From Burkholderiaceae bacterium (GTDB taxonomy: Bacteria > Pseudomonadota > Gammaproteobacteria > Burkholderiales > Burkholderiaceae_E), in contig JAGXFR010000025.1 of NCBI GenBank assembly GCA_024637155.1, forward strand, positions 25,020 to 89,019: 64,000 nucleotides of DNA, written 5' to 3'. The number at the start of each line of letters is the position of its first letter. The stretch's first letter is position 1. Below, piece after piece: positions 36,756 through 43,824 of this stretch. The position numbers and the translations under genes are program-made. The notes below the pieces were generated by a model that made no database searches, was not told the origin of the DNA, and saw only the letters and a program-made list of their open reading frames with translations.

Positions 36756-36784
36756 ATTATACACGACGGTTTCCGGGGGTGCAA
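36756..36784 (-). promoter_or_regulatory. Sigma-70 promoter of the capsid module
   Basis: On the minus strand TTGCAC and a perfect TATAAT are separated by 17 bp. Transcription would begin near 36749 and read protease, capsid, both terminase-like genes and XRE. It would express the capsid module independently of the replication genes. Confidence 0.75.
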
Positions 36785-36802
36785 ATGACATGAGAATTCG
36801 GC

Positions 36803-37072
36803 CTAGTGCTGCGCCGACGGCACGCGGTCAAGCGTCGCGAAGCGCCGAATCAGGCCATGTGCATCGACACCGACAATTGCCGCCGACGGCTCGCCGTCTG
36901 CCCCCAGGACAATCAGCGCTCCAAACGAAAGCCCGGCCTCCCGCAGGCTCGCAACCTCGGCTCGATGCTCGTCGTCCATCGAAGCGAACCAGCCCGATAG
37001 AAGCCGTGCTACGGGTACCGCTGCAAGTTGAACCTCGGCGGCCGGGTCGTTCTGCGTTTTCGTTGCGTTCAT
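36803..37072 (-). CDS. Hypothetical satellite protein (89 aa)
   Basis: 89 residues from ATG 37072, with GAGGAAA before the start. The middle is acidic and helical (W-F-A-S-M-D-D-E-H-R-A-E-V-A-S-L-R-E-A-G); the end is beta-rich (G-A-L-I-V-L-G-A-D-G-E-P-S-A-A-I-V-G-V-D). No family recognised. It lies between the replication genes and the capsid promoter. A weak promoter-like pair (TTAAGG-16-TATAGG, 37113-37140 on the minus strand) lies upstream. Confidence 0.6.
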   Translation of the reverse strand: MNATKTQNDPAAEVQLAAVPVARLLSGWFASMDDEHRAEVASLREAGLSFGALIVLGADGEPSAAIVGVDAHGLIRRFATLDRVPSAQH

Positions 37073-37217
37073 GTCGTTTCCTCGCACCTTGAATTGTTGA
37101 AGTAGAAATGAACCTATAGAGCGCGCCTTCCTTGCCTTAACCTCCCGACTTGGAAATAGCCCTCCCCATGTGCGCCGGTGGCAGCGCTCGTGTTCGCAAT
37201 GGCGCGGGAGGAGCCCA

Positions 37218-37541
37218 TCAGTGCCTCGGCAGGACGTGGCCGCGTGCGAGTGCCAGGCACCACTGCCGCGAAGGTTCATCTTCGGCACACACTCGAAGCG
37301 CGGCTGCTATCAACACCGGGTCGGTCTCCCCGATACGATCAAGCCATGCGCGAATGTCTCGCTCGTCGTCGGCGCTCAGAAACGGTGCGTTTGCCGCAAC
37401 ATCATTTTGTGGCGTAACAGGCGTAACAGGCGTGCAAACCAATACGGGCGCGGGTTTCGGCGTTACGCCTGCCCACGTATCGGACGTAACAGGCGTAACG
37501 TCCTGGGGTTCGAGTCGTGACAAGAGCGCCTCAAGTCCCAT
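37218..37541 (-). CDS. Hypothetical satellite protein with VTPVTP repeats (107 aa)
   Basis: 107 residues from ATG 37541, overlapping the primase gene by 11 bp. The N-terminal half has a repeated V-T-P-V-T segment (D-V-T-P-V-T-S and C-T-P-V-T-P-V-T-P), encoded by a DNA repeat that also occurs inside the primase gene. The C-terminal half is a helical domain (D-D-E-R-D-I-R-A-W-L-D-R-I-G-E-T-D-P, C-A-E-D-E-P-S-R-Q-W-C). Function unknown; the coupling to the primase suggests a replication role. Confidence 0.6.
   Translation of the reverse strand: MGLEALLSRLEPQDVTPVTSDTWAGVTPKPAPVLVCTPVTPVTPQNDVAANAPFLSADDERDIRAWLDRIGETDPVLIAAALRVCAEDEPSRQWCLALARGHVLPRH
37411..37500. repeat. GTAACAGGC repeat cluster A
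   Basis: GGCGTAACA-type units occur in tandem at 37411-37434 and again at 37483-37500, with an inverted copy (GGCGTTACGCC) near 37459-37469. They lie within the 107-aa gene. Confidence 0.7.
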
Positions 37542-40299
37542 GTTGACCCCGCAAATTCTCTGGCCGAATTAGATACAGGCGTTGCAGGCGGCCCCCGATT
37601 CGTTCCGGCTTTGAGCGTTCGCTCCCTGGGGGTAGCGCGCCGGCTTCCTGCAAGGCGTCGAGCGCTCGCTTGAAGTCGAATCCTTTGACGGCTTCGTGCA
37701 TCCCGGCCGCGTTGAAAAGGTAGACGCGCCCGTCGTCGTCGCGCCACCAGCCGGCGCGGTTTATCCGCATCGGCTCGCTCAGTCCTGCGTCTTTGGCGTC
37801 CGAGAAACGGGAGTCACCGTGCAGATCAATGAAGTCGGCTACTTTTTCCAGCACCTGCCGTCGCTCGTCATTCCCGCGTCCGCGCTGTCCCTGCCACAGA
37901 TTGAATCCTTCCGCAGCAGCATCGAGCGCCGCGCCTTCCGGCCACCCGGTCAACCCGTATTCGGTCGCCAGTTCCCCGGCCAGTGCCAGCAGGGCAAACC
38001 GTGCCGCGGCTCGCTTGTGCTGGCCTTCGCCGTCAGGAGCAGCAAACGCCGGCAATGCCTTGATGCGTTCAAGCGTGTCAGAGTAGTTCCGCTTATCGCG
38101 CGTCAGTCGTTCGAGATAGGCGCGTCCCGCATGGCCGTGGTGCGTCACCGCTGCCCGTTTGAGCGCGTCCGAGAATGCTGTCCCGTTCGGCATTCCGTGT
38201 AGGTCATCCCAAGCGCCGAAGGTGCGCGCCGATGGAATGTCCAGCAGCCGCACGGACTGGCCGGCCTTTGCCCGCTGCCCGCCTTCCGCCATTGCCGTGG
38301 CAAGGGATCGTTCCCCGCTGGACAGGACGAAGCAACGCCACCGCGTAACCGCTCGCGCCGCACCGCTCCGGCTTGCCCGTTGCTTGCCGCGCCCGTTTCC
38401 CAGGGCGTAGACGATCGCGCCCACTTCCCTGGGATCGCATTCGCTGATTTCGTCGAGCGCCAGCAGGCAGTCGTTGAACAGCGCCGCTGCGCCTTCGATG
38501 CCGTTCGCCGTCGCGCGCCAGCTTCGGCGGAATCCTGGCCCGCCCCAGGTCGCGCACGCCACTTCAATGGCCGTCGTTTTGCCGGTAGACGAATCGCCCA
38601 TGAGGTGCAATCCACCGCTTTCGGCGTTCACTCTCGCAAGTAGCGGCCCGGCAAAGGATGCAGAAACCGCCAGCAGCAACAGCGGGTTGCCGACGGCCCG
38701 CGCCGCGATTTCTTGCTTCCATCCGGCCAGCGTTCCGGCGGTTGTGTGTTCGTCGTGTCCCCGCTCGCCGCTTTGGAAGATGACGCTCGCCGCGCCGTCA
38801 CCGATTACGGTATCCGGTAGCACGAAGGAATCCCCGCACCAGCCGACTTGAACCGCACAAGCAACGCGCCGCTTGGGCGTCAGGGATTGCAGGTACTGGC
38901 CGAACAAGCGCTGGCCGTTCGGATCGATAAGCGTGCCCATTGCCAGCAGCTCGCCACGAAGCTCGGTTCCGTCGCCGCGCAACAATTCCATCGGCATGGC
39001 CCATTCGCACCAGCGCCCGTTCGTGTTACGGAAACGCAGCATCCGGCCGAAGTTCCGTTGCTGGCTGTCGTGCGTTACCGCGTCGATATGCAGCGGAGAG
39101 CAAACCCATTGTTCAGTGAGCGTCGGCGGGTTGTCTGCGTTTCGTCCGTGCTTGATGCCGAAGTACCAAACGCCAGCGCGCAACTTGCGGTCGCCGTCCT
39201 GCGTCGGGTTGTCGAATACCTGGAAGCTTGGCCGCCTACCCATATCGGGGATTGCAACGGTCGGCGTTACGCCTGTTACGCCTGCCGTAGCGTCTGCCGT
39301 AACAGCGTAGCCCGCGTCGTTGCTTGCTTGCACGGCAGTTACGCCTGTTACGTCACTTTCTGATGGTCCGGCGTTGTCGCCGCTCATTGCCGCCTTTGCA
39401 GCGCTTGAAATGGCCCGCCGCACGGATTCCGCGCCGTGCAATTGCGCCTGGTCGTTGAAGTCCGTGGCCTGGTCCGGTCGGCCAGCATCAAAGTTCGGGA
39501 TTGCCAGCGCCGCGCCGACGGCCCGCGCCGCTTCCTTGGCCTTGGTCAAGCCTGGATTGCCGGCGGTTTTGTGGTCGTCGTCGGCACAGACAACCAGCGG
39601 CAGCGCCGGGAAGCGTTCATGCAGGGCAGCCGCAACCGGCCCCAGGTTCCCGGCGTTGAATGCCACGGCAACCGGGTATCCGGTCGCTTCGTGAATGCTC
39701 GCTGCCGTTGCGAAACCTTCCGCGATGCACAACGCCGCCGCGCCTTCGAGTTCGCCGATCAAGTAGTGACAGCCCTTGACGCGCCCGCCGGAAAGAAACC
39801 TCTTTTCACCGTCCGCGCCGATGAATTGCAGCGAGTGCAGTTCGCCGTCGGATGTTGTCATCGGGACAACACACACCGCACCGTACAAGCGCGCGCCGTG
39901 CGCCTCGATACCCTTTAGGGCCAGGTAGTCGTGGCTCTGGCAGGTTGTCGTTCTGGCAAGCACCCGTTTCGCATGTTCCTGCGCGTCGGCGTGACGCTTC
40001 GCTGTGTCGGCTTCCTGCTGACGCTTTGCCGCTTCAATCCTTGAACGTTGCGCCGCCACTTCCGCCGCGCTCAGCGGTCGCCCAATATCGGCGTGCCAGG
40101 CACTCGAAACGCCGCTGCGCCAGTCTCCGAAAGCACCGGCGGGAAGATCGCCGTCGTGTAGCACGTACCATCCGGCGTCGTCGCTCCGCTTTCCGTTTGA
40201 GGCGAACCGCCGCAACCTTCCATCGCCTTCAATCGTTTCCGGCGGCGTCAGGCCGGCGGATCGCATCGCGTCGCGGAATTGCAGAGTGGCATCAGACAT
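37531..40299 (-). CDS. Toprim-DUF927 primase-helicase
   Basis: 922 residues from ATG 40299, preceded by a G-rich SD-like run; the frame extends to 40344. The N-terminal part includes a primase-like region and a Toprim domain (A-L-C-I-A-E-G-F-A-T-A-A-S-I-H, then V-V-C-A-D-D-D-H-K-T). A linker with V-T-G-V-T repeats at about 315-350 leads to the DUF927 helicase-like ATPase (Walker A G-D-S-S-T-G-K-T-T-A; Walker-B-like L-L-A-L-D-E-I-S-E-C-D). This combination initiates replication of mobile elements in the manner of P4 alpha-type proteins. It is the largest satellite gene. Confidence 0.88.
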   Translation of the reverse strand: MSDATLQFRDAMRSAGLTPPETIEGDGRLRRFASNGKRSDDAGWYVLHDGDLPAGAFGDWRSGVSSAWHADIGRPLSAAEVAAQRSRIEAAKRQQEADTAKRHADAQEHAKRVLARTTTCQSHDYLALKGIEAHGARLYGAVCVVPMTTSDGELHSLQFIGADGEKRFLSGGRVKGCHYLIGELEGAAALCIAEGFATAASIHEATGYPVAVAFNAGNLGPVAAALHERFPALPLVVCADDDHKTAGNPGLTKAKEAARAVGAALAIPNFDAGRPDQATDFNDQAQLHGAESVRRAISSAAKAAMSGDNAGPSESDVTGVTAVQASNDAGYAVTADATAGVTGVTPTVAIPDMGRRPSFQVFDNPTQDGDRKLRAGVWYFGIKHGRNADNPPTLTEQWVCSPLHIDAVTHDSQQRNFGRMLRFRNTNGRWCEWAMPMELLRGDGTELRGELLAMGTLIDPNGQRLFGQYLQSLTPKRRVACAVQVGWCGDSFVLPDTVIGDGAASVIFQSGERGHDEHTTAGTLAGWKQEIAARAVGNPLLLLAVSASFAGPLLARVNAESGGLHLMGDSSTGKTTAIEVACATWGGPGFRRSWRATANGIEGAAALFNDCLLALDEISECDPREVGAIVYALGNGRGKQRASRSGAARAVTRWRCFVLSSGERSLATAMAEGGQRAKAGQSVRLLDIPSARTFGAWDDLHGMPNGTAFSDALKRAAVTHHGHAGRAYLERLTRDKRNYSDTLERIKALPAFAAPDGEGQHKRAAARFALLALAGELATEYGLTGWPEGAALDAAAEGFNLWQGQRGRGNDERRQVLEKVADFIDLHGDSRFSDAKDAGLSEPMRINRAGWWRDDDGRVYLFNAAGMHEAVKGFDFKRALDALQEAGALPPGSERSKPERIGGRLQRLYLIRPENLRGQHGT
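39263..39356. repeat. GTAACAGGC repeat cluster B (inverted to A)
   Basis: TGTTACGCC-type units occur at 39263-39286 and 39335-39356, in the opposite orientation to the main units of cluster A. They encode the V-T-G-V-T linker of the primase. Confidence 0.7.
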
Positions 40300-40558
40300 G
40301 CCGAAGCCCCCCCCGTTGTTTATCCTGGTCGGGCGGCGTATCATCGGCGGTATCAGAGGGTTTAGTTTTGCGATCAGCGCTCCGTTCCCGCGGGGCGTTG
40401 TCGCGTCTGGGGTCTGGTGGCGACCCCCACAAGGCTTTCAGGTCGCGTAACGACTTCGCCACCTCGGATTGAGTCGGTCGGCGCGACCGCATCGGGGTCT
40501 TCGGCTTGATCGCCAGCGTCGCGCTGCGCCAGGCGGGCGGGCGAAGACGCGCTTTCAT
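40292..40558 (-). CDS. Hypothetical basic satellite protein (88 aa)
   Basis: 88 residues, very basic and proline-rich, with a central helix (S-E-V-A-K-S-L-R-D-L-K-A-L-W-G-S-P-P-D-P-R-R). No family recognised. Its ATG overlaps the stop of the AlpA-like gene (ATGA) and its stop overlaps the primase start by 8 bp, so the three genes are translationally coupled. This position suggests a replication or DNA-binding accessory role. Confidence 0.6.
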   Translation of the reverse strand: MKARLRPPAWRSATLAIKPKTPMRSRRPTQSEVAKSLRDLKALWGSPPDPRRDNAPRERSADRKTKPSDTADDTPPDQDKQRGGLRHV

Positions 40559-40806
40559 AGCACCGCCTTCGCGGGCACGTTGCGCCGCTCACGGATAAGA
40601 TCAGCCAAGAAATCCTTGAGCTGTGGTCGCGGATACAGGACGCGGTTTCCGAGAATCACATAGGCCGGGCCGGTGCCGCGTTTACGCCATGCCGATGCTG
40701 TGCCGTGCGTGATTCCGGCAAGCGCGAGGAGATCATCCTCGGTGATTGCGTCGAGGGATTCGGCGATGTTGCGAATCCGCTCCTCGATTGCAATGTCTGG
40801 GTCCAT
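40555..40806 (-). CDS. AlpA/excisionase-like HTH protein
   Basis: 83 residues. A MerR/AlpA-type winged HTH is visible in I-T-E-D-D-L-L-A-L-A-G-I-T-H-G-T-A-S-A-W-R-K-R-G and P-A-Y-V-I-L-G-N-R-V-L-Y-P-R-P-Q-L. Proteins of this size and position act as recombination directionality factors or as activators of satellite operons (AlpA of PICI-like islands, Vis of P4). AGGAG lies 9 bp before the ATG. The start and RBS lie within a perfect inverted repeat. Confidence 0.75.
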   Translation of the reverse strand: MDPDIAIEERIRNIAESLDAITEDDLLALAGITHGTASAWRKRGTGPAYVILGNRVLYPRPQLKDFLADLIRERRNVPAKAVL

Positions 40807-40838
40807 TGAGTCGCACTCCTATTGGTTATGCGACTCAA
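40806..40838. promoter_or_regulatory. Inverted repeat over the AlpA-like gene start
   Basis: TTGAGTCGCA and TGCGACTCAA, perfect 10-bp arms with a 13-bp spacer, bracket the AGGAG ribosome site of the AlpA-like gene, and the A of its ATG lies in one arm. It could be an operator or an RNA stem that hides the start. Confidence 0.65.
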
Positions 40839-40911
40839 GAATCCCATGCGGGGTTTGGAAAGAAGGGGGGTTCGTTCCGAGGTATTTTCTGGACGTTGTT
40901 GTGCTAATGCG

Positions 40912-41583
40912 TCACTTGCTGCGGTGGCGCCTTTTCCCGGCTTTTTCTCGGGTCAGCGCCTCCTTGATGCCCTTATGAATGGCGCTTACAGTTCGCGTGT
41001 CGTCGTCGTCTTTACCGCGCCACTGGCCCGCGATGATCGTGTAGATTGCGTTGTCGGAGAGATTAAGGCGCCTGCTTTGTATCTGCCGATATTCGCGCAG
41101 CCAATCGTCGTGGTAGCCGTTCGGATCACGTTCGGCCTTGGCCTTGTTTCGCTTCCCTTCAAAATGCCACCGAATCTTCGCAATTTCCGCTTCCGCGGCT
41201 GCGGCGAACAGTGGTGCCTGCACTATGTGGAGCCAAGCCTCGCGGGCCTCCGCAAGTTCCGCGCGGGCCAAGTCTGGCCTCTGAGCGCAGTGTGCCCACC
41301 AAGCCCGGCGCAGCATGACGATACATTCCCGCACGTGACGCCGTAACCAGGCCTCCTGCCGTACGCCATCCCGCCGCCGAAGTTGGAGGGCCATTCCGGC
41401 GTAGCACCAGATTGTGAACCGCAGCCGTGCGTCGTCCGCACTGGATTCCGAAAGCGCGAGACGCGCCGCTTTTTCCGCCTCCTCCGTGTATCGCATCACT
41501 GACACGTGAAACCGCAGGGGCTTGGCGCAATTGCGGTCGATGCCTTGCCTCTGCGCCCAAGCTAGCATCACGGTGGCGCTCAT
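40912..41583 (-). CDS. Hypothetical satellite protein (223 aa)
   Basis: 223 residues, helical and charged throughout (for example E-E-A-E-K-A-A-R-L-A-L, L-A-R-A-E-L-A-E-A-R-E-A-W-L, I-A-K-I-R-W-H-F). Several tryptophans and a basic C-terminal tail (R-E-K-A-G-K-R-R-H-R-S-K) suggest nucleic-acid binding, but no family is recognised. The ATG overlaps the integrase stop by 4 bp, so it is co-translated with the integrase. It is followed by a 105-bp gap before the AlpA-like gene. Confidence 0.65.
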   Translation of the reverse strand: MSATVMLAWAQRQGIDRNCAKPLRFHVSVMRYTEEAEKAARLALSESSADDARLRFTIWCYAGMALQLRRRDGVRQEAWLRRHVRECIVMLRRAWWAHCAQRPDLARAELAEAREAWLHIVQAPLFAAAAEAEIAKIRWHFEGKRNKAKAERDPNGYHDDWLREYRQIQSRRLNLSDNAIYTIIAGQWRGKDDDDTRTVSAIHKGIKEALTREKAGKRRHRSK

Positions 41584-42617
41584 GACGCGGCCCTCCGCGC
41601 AATCATTTCGTGCACGTCAGAAGGTTTAATGGCGGTATACCGGCGGAGCATCCCCCAAGTCTTATGGCCGGTCAGCAGCGCCACGCGTGGTATGTCCAAC
41701 CCCATGCGGAAAAACTCGGCTGTGGCCTTGTGACGAAGGTCGTGGAAGTGGAGGTCACTAATCCCCAGATCGTCACAGGCGCGCGTGAATGATGTCGATA
41801 CGCTTGCGGCCCTTGCGTCGAAGATTCGGCCCTCTGTGCGGCCTTTGATAGCCTTGGCGACGATCTTCCATGCGTCCGGCAGCAGCGGCACCGTCTGATT
41901 GTTGCCGATCTTTGCGCGCGGGTCTTTGCGGTCGCGGATCACTACGGTCTTTTCCTTGCGATCCACGTCTTCAACCAGCAGCGAGCAAATCTCGCTTTGG
42001 CGCATCCCGGTGGCGAGCGCGAACTTGCACAGGGTCGGCATATCAATAATCTGTCGCGGGTTGGCCTTCCAGTGCGCGTAGAGGAGGTTTAACTCGGAGG
42101 TGGTCGGCTCGCGCTCGCGCTCCTGGCTTCGGGTTTCTAGCCCACGGTGTTTGAGCGATCGACGGGCATCGCGGGCCAGGTCTTCGGGAATGTCGAGGCG
42201 GCGCGCGTGTCGGCCCCAGGACAACACCGACGAAAGAAACGAGAGATCAGCGGAGATAGTCACGCCACCAGCACCAGCGGCGGCGCGTTTCTCGATGAAG
42301 TCTCGCAACGTCAGCGCGCTGAGCGCCGACAACTTGCCGGAGCCTATCTCGCGCCTCAGCATGGCCAGGGTGGCGCGCTTGGTGCGTTGTGGTTCGCGTG
42401 GCAGAGCCTCTATGTAGAGGTCGATCAGATCGGCGAGGGTCGCATCACGCGGGACCGGGGCGAATCCCGAGACCGCAATGTGCCGCGCCTGGCTCTCGAT
42501 GATCGCGGCCCACTCTCGCGCCTCTCGCTTTGTTGGGAAGGACGCAGCGCGGTAAATCCCTCCGCGCCTAACCTGTGCTCGCCACTTGCCGCTCGGTAGC
42601 TGCGAGAATGTAGCCAT
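41580..42617 (-). CDS. int: Tyrosine site-specific integrase (dusA-targeting)
   Basis: 345 residues from ATG 42617 with GGGGAG 6 bp upstream; a GTG at 42623 is also possible. An N-terminal arm-binding-type domain (W-R-A-Q-V-R-R-G-G-I-Y-R-A-A-S-F) precedes a core-binding domain and the catalytic domain: Arg in T-G-M-R-Q-S-E-I, H-D-L-R-H-K-A-T, G-H-K-T-W-G-M-L and the nucleophile in R-R-Y-T-A-I. All five catalytic positions seem intact. It lies next to attR and dusA, as in the known family of DusA-associated integrases, so the element should still be able to integrate. Confidence 0.93.
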   Translation of the reverse strand: MATFSQLPSGKWRAQVRRGGIYRAASFPTKREAREWAAIIESQARHIAVSGFAPVPRDATLADLIDLYIEALPREPQRTKRATLAMLRREIGSGKLSALSALTLRDFIEKRAAAGAGGVTISADLSFLSSVLSWGRHARRLDIPEDLARDARRSLKHRGLETRSQEREREPTTSELNLLYAHWKANPRQIIDMPTLCKFALATGMRQSEICSLLVEDVDRKEKTVVIRDRKDPRAKIGNNQTVPLLPDAWKIVAKAIKGRTEGRIFDARAASVSTSFTRACDDLGISDLHFHDLRHKATAEFFRMGLDIPRVALLTGHKTWGMLRRYTAIKPSDVHEMIARRAAS

Positions 42618-42718
42618 GTGCACTCTCCCCGGTGTGCAATTTCGGTGCGTCCAGTCGTGCGCTAATTATACCCCTGTCGTGCACCTCGTGTGTACCGCGT
42701 GTGCACTTTTATTGCACA
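42616..42718. promoter_or_regulatory. Integrase promoter region with GTGTGCA boxes
   Basis: On the minus strand TATAAT (42665-42670) lies about 50 bp before the integrase ATG, with no clear -35. GTGTGCA occurs at 42632-42638 and 42699-42705, with related copies at 42616-42622 (ATGTGCA) and 42679-42683 (GTGCA) and an inverted TTGCACA at 42712-42718. Such clustering suggests arm sites or operators that control both recombination and integrase expression. Confidence 0.5.
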
Positions 42719-42752
42719 TAGGGGTGTTTCTAAGGTTTAGCTAAGTGAGAAA

Positions 42753-43787
42753 GTGCTGCAAAATCAAATAGTTAGTGACTGGCAATTCAGCGTTGCCCCG
42801 ATGGTCGATTGGACGGACCGGCACTGTCGGCACTTTCATCGGCTGCTTACACGCCACGCCCGGCTCTATACCGAGATGATCACCGCCACGGCGGTGATCC
42901 GCGGGGATCCGCAGCGCCTGCTCGCGTTCGACGAGAGTGAACATCCGGTCGCGCTCCAGCTTGCCGGCAGCGACCCGGCTGAACTCGCACAGGCAGCGCG
43001 GATCGGACGCGCCTACGGCTACGACGAGATCAACCTCAACTGCGGGTGTCCGAGCGAACGCGTGCAGAAGGGCTCGTTTGGCGCCTGCCTGATGGCCGAG
43101 CCGGCGCTCGTCGCCGACTGTGTGGCCGCGCTGCGCGATGCGCTCGACTGCCCCGTCACCGTCAAGCATCGGCTCGGGATCGACCGGCGCGAGGATTACG
43201 GCTTCGTGCGCGATTTCGTCGGCACGGTGGCGCGCGCCGGTTGCACGGTGTTCATCGTGCATGCGCGCAACGCGTGGCTCTCCGGGCTCAAGCCCCGCGC
43301 GAATCGGGAGGTGCCGCGGCTGCGCTACGAGGACGTGCGGCGGCTCAAGCGCGATTTTCCGGATCTGACGATCGTGCTGAACGGCGGGTTGTGCACCCAC
43401 GAGCAGATCGGGCGCGAATGCGTCGGGGTCGACGGCGTGATGATTGGGCGCGCGGCCTACGAGGAGCCGTGGCTGCTCCGCGAATGCGATGCGCGCTACT
43501 TCCCGGAGCGCGCGGCGCCGCAGGAACGGACCCGGGAAGAGGTCGTTGCGCGGATGCAGGATTACGCGGTGGTGCAGGCGGCGCTGGGCGTGCCGCTGCG
43601 CGCGATCGCTCGCCATATGCTGGGCCTCTTCAACGGCCTGCCCGGTGCACGCCTCTGGCGGCGCACGCTGAGCGACGCGCAACGGCTCCAGAACGCCGGC
43701 CCCGAACTGTTCGATGTGGCGCTCGCCGCCCGGCAGGCAGTGGCCGGCGGCTGCGCGTCGGAACCTGCCCGGCCGGTCGCGGACTGA
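42753..43787 (+). CDS. dusA: tRNA-dihydrouridine synthase A, 5' end supplied by the satellite
   Basis: 344 residues from GTG 42753. The codons up to the att core (V-L-Q-N-Q-I-V-S-D-W-Q-F-S-V-A) come from the element; the rest from P-M-V-D-W-T-D onwards is host sequence. The FMN-dependent Dus fold is complete: active-site N-L-N-C-G-C-P-S, V-K-H-R-L-G-I-D, F-I-V-H-A-R-N and G-V-M-I-G-R-A. It reduces uridine 20/20a in tRNA. The new start preserves W-Q-F-S-V-A next to host H-R-F-S-V-A, so function is probably retained. The upstream promoter must come from the element; no clear one is visible. Confidence 0.93.
   Translation: MLQNQIVSDWQFSVAPMVDWTDRHCRHFHRLLTRHARLYTEMITATAVIRGDPQRLLAFDESEHPVALQLAGSDPAELAQAARIGRAYGYDEINLNCGCPSERVQKGSFGACLMAEPALVADCVAALRDALDCPVTVKHRLGIDRREDYGFVRDFVGTVARAGCTVFIVHARNAWLSGLKPRANREVPRLRYEDVRRLKRDFPDLTIVLNGGLCTHEQIGRECVGVDGVMIGRAAYEEPWLLRECDARYFPERAAPQERTREEVVARMQDYAVVQAALGVPLRAIARHMLGLFNGLPGARLWRRTLSDAQRLQNAGPELFDVALAARQAVAGGCASEPARPVAD
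42798..42812. repeat. attR core in dusA
   Basis: The right copy of CCGATGGTCGATTGG, identical to attL, lies within the restored dusA reading frame. Confidence 0.85.
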
Positions 43788-43824
43788 AACCGCGGCGGCG
43801 CGCCGCGCGCCGTATCATAGGGCG

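Larger units (their letters stand above)
33141..42812. mobile_element. Integrated capsid-encoding phage satellite (about 9.66 kb) in dusA
   Basis: The element is bounded by a 15-bp direct repeat (33141-33155 and 42798-42812) inside dusA. Except for one doubtful small ORF it is read leftward: integrase, unknown (223 aa), AlpA-like HTH, unknown (88 aa), Toprim-DUF927 primase-helicase, two unknown genes, HK97 prohead protease, major capsid protein, two small-terminase-like genes, XRE regulator. There is no large terminase, portal, head-tail connector, tail or lysis gene and no conjugation gene. Replication plus capsid genes without the rest of a phage indicate a satellite that would depend on a helper phage for tails, portal, packaging motor and lysis. 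The satellite reading is inference; a decayed prophage is the alternative. Confidence 0.75.

Noticed and set aside
33141..42812. Reading the island as an integrative conjugative element or transposon
   Set aside because: No relaxase, type IV secretion or transposase gene is present; capsid, protease and small-terminase-like genes indicate a phage-derived element.
33141..42812. Reading the island as a complete prophage
   Set aside because: It is under 10 kb and lacks large terminase, portal, tail and lysis genes.
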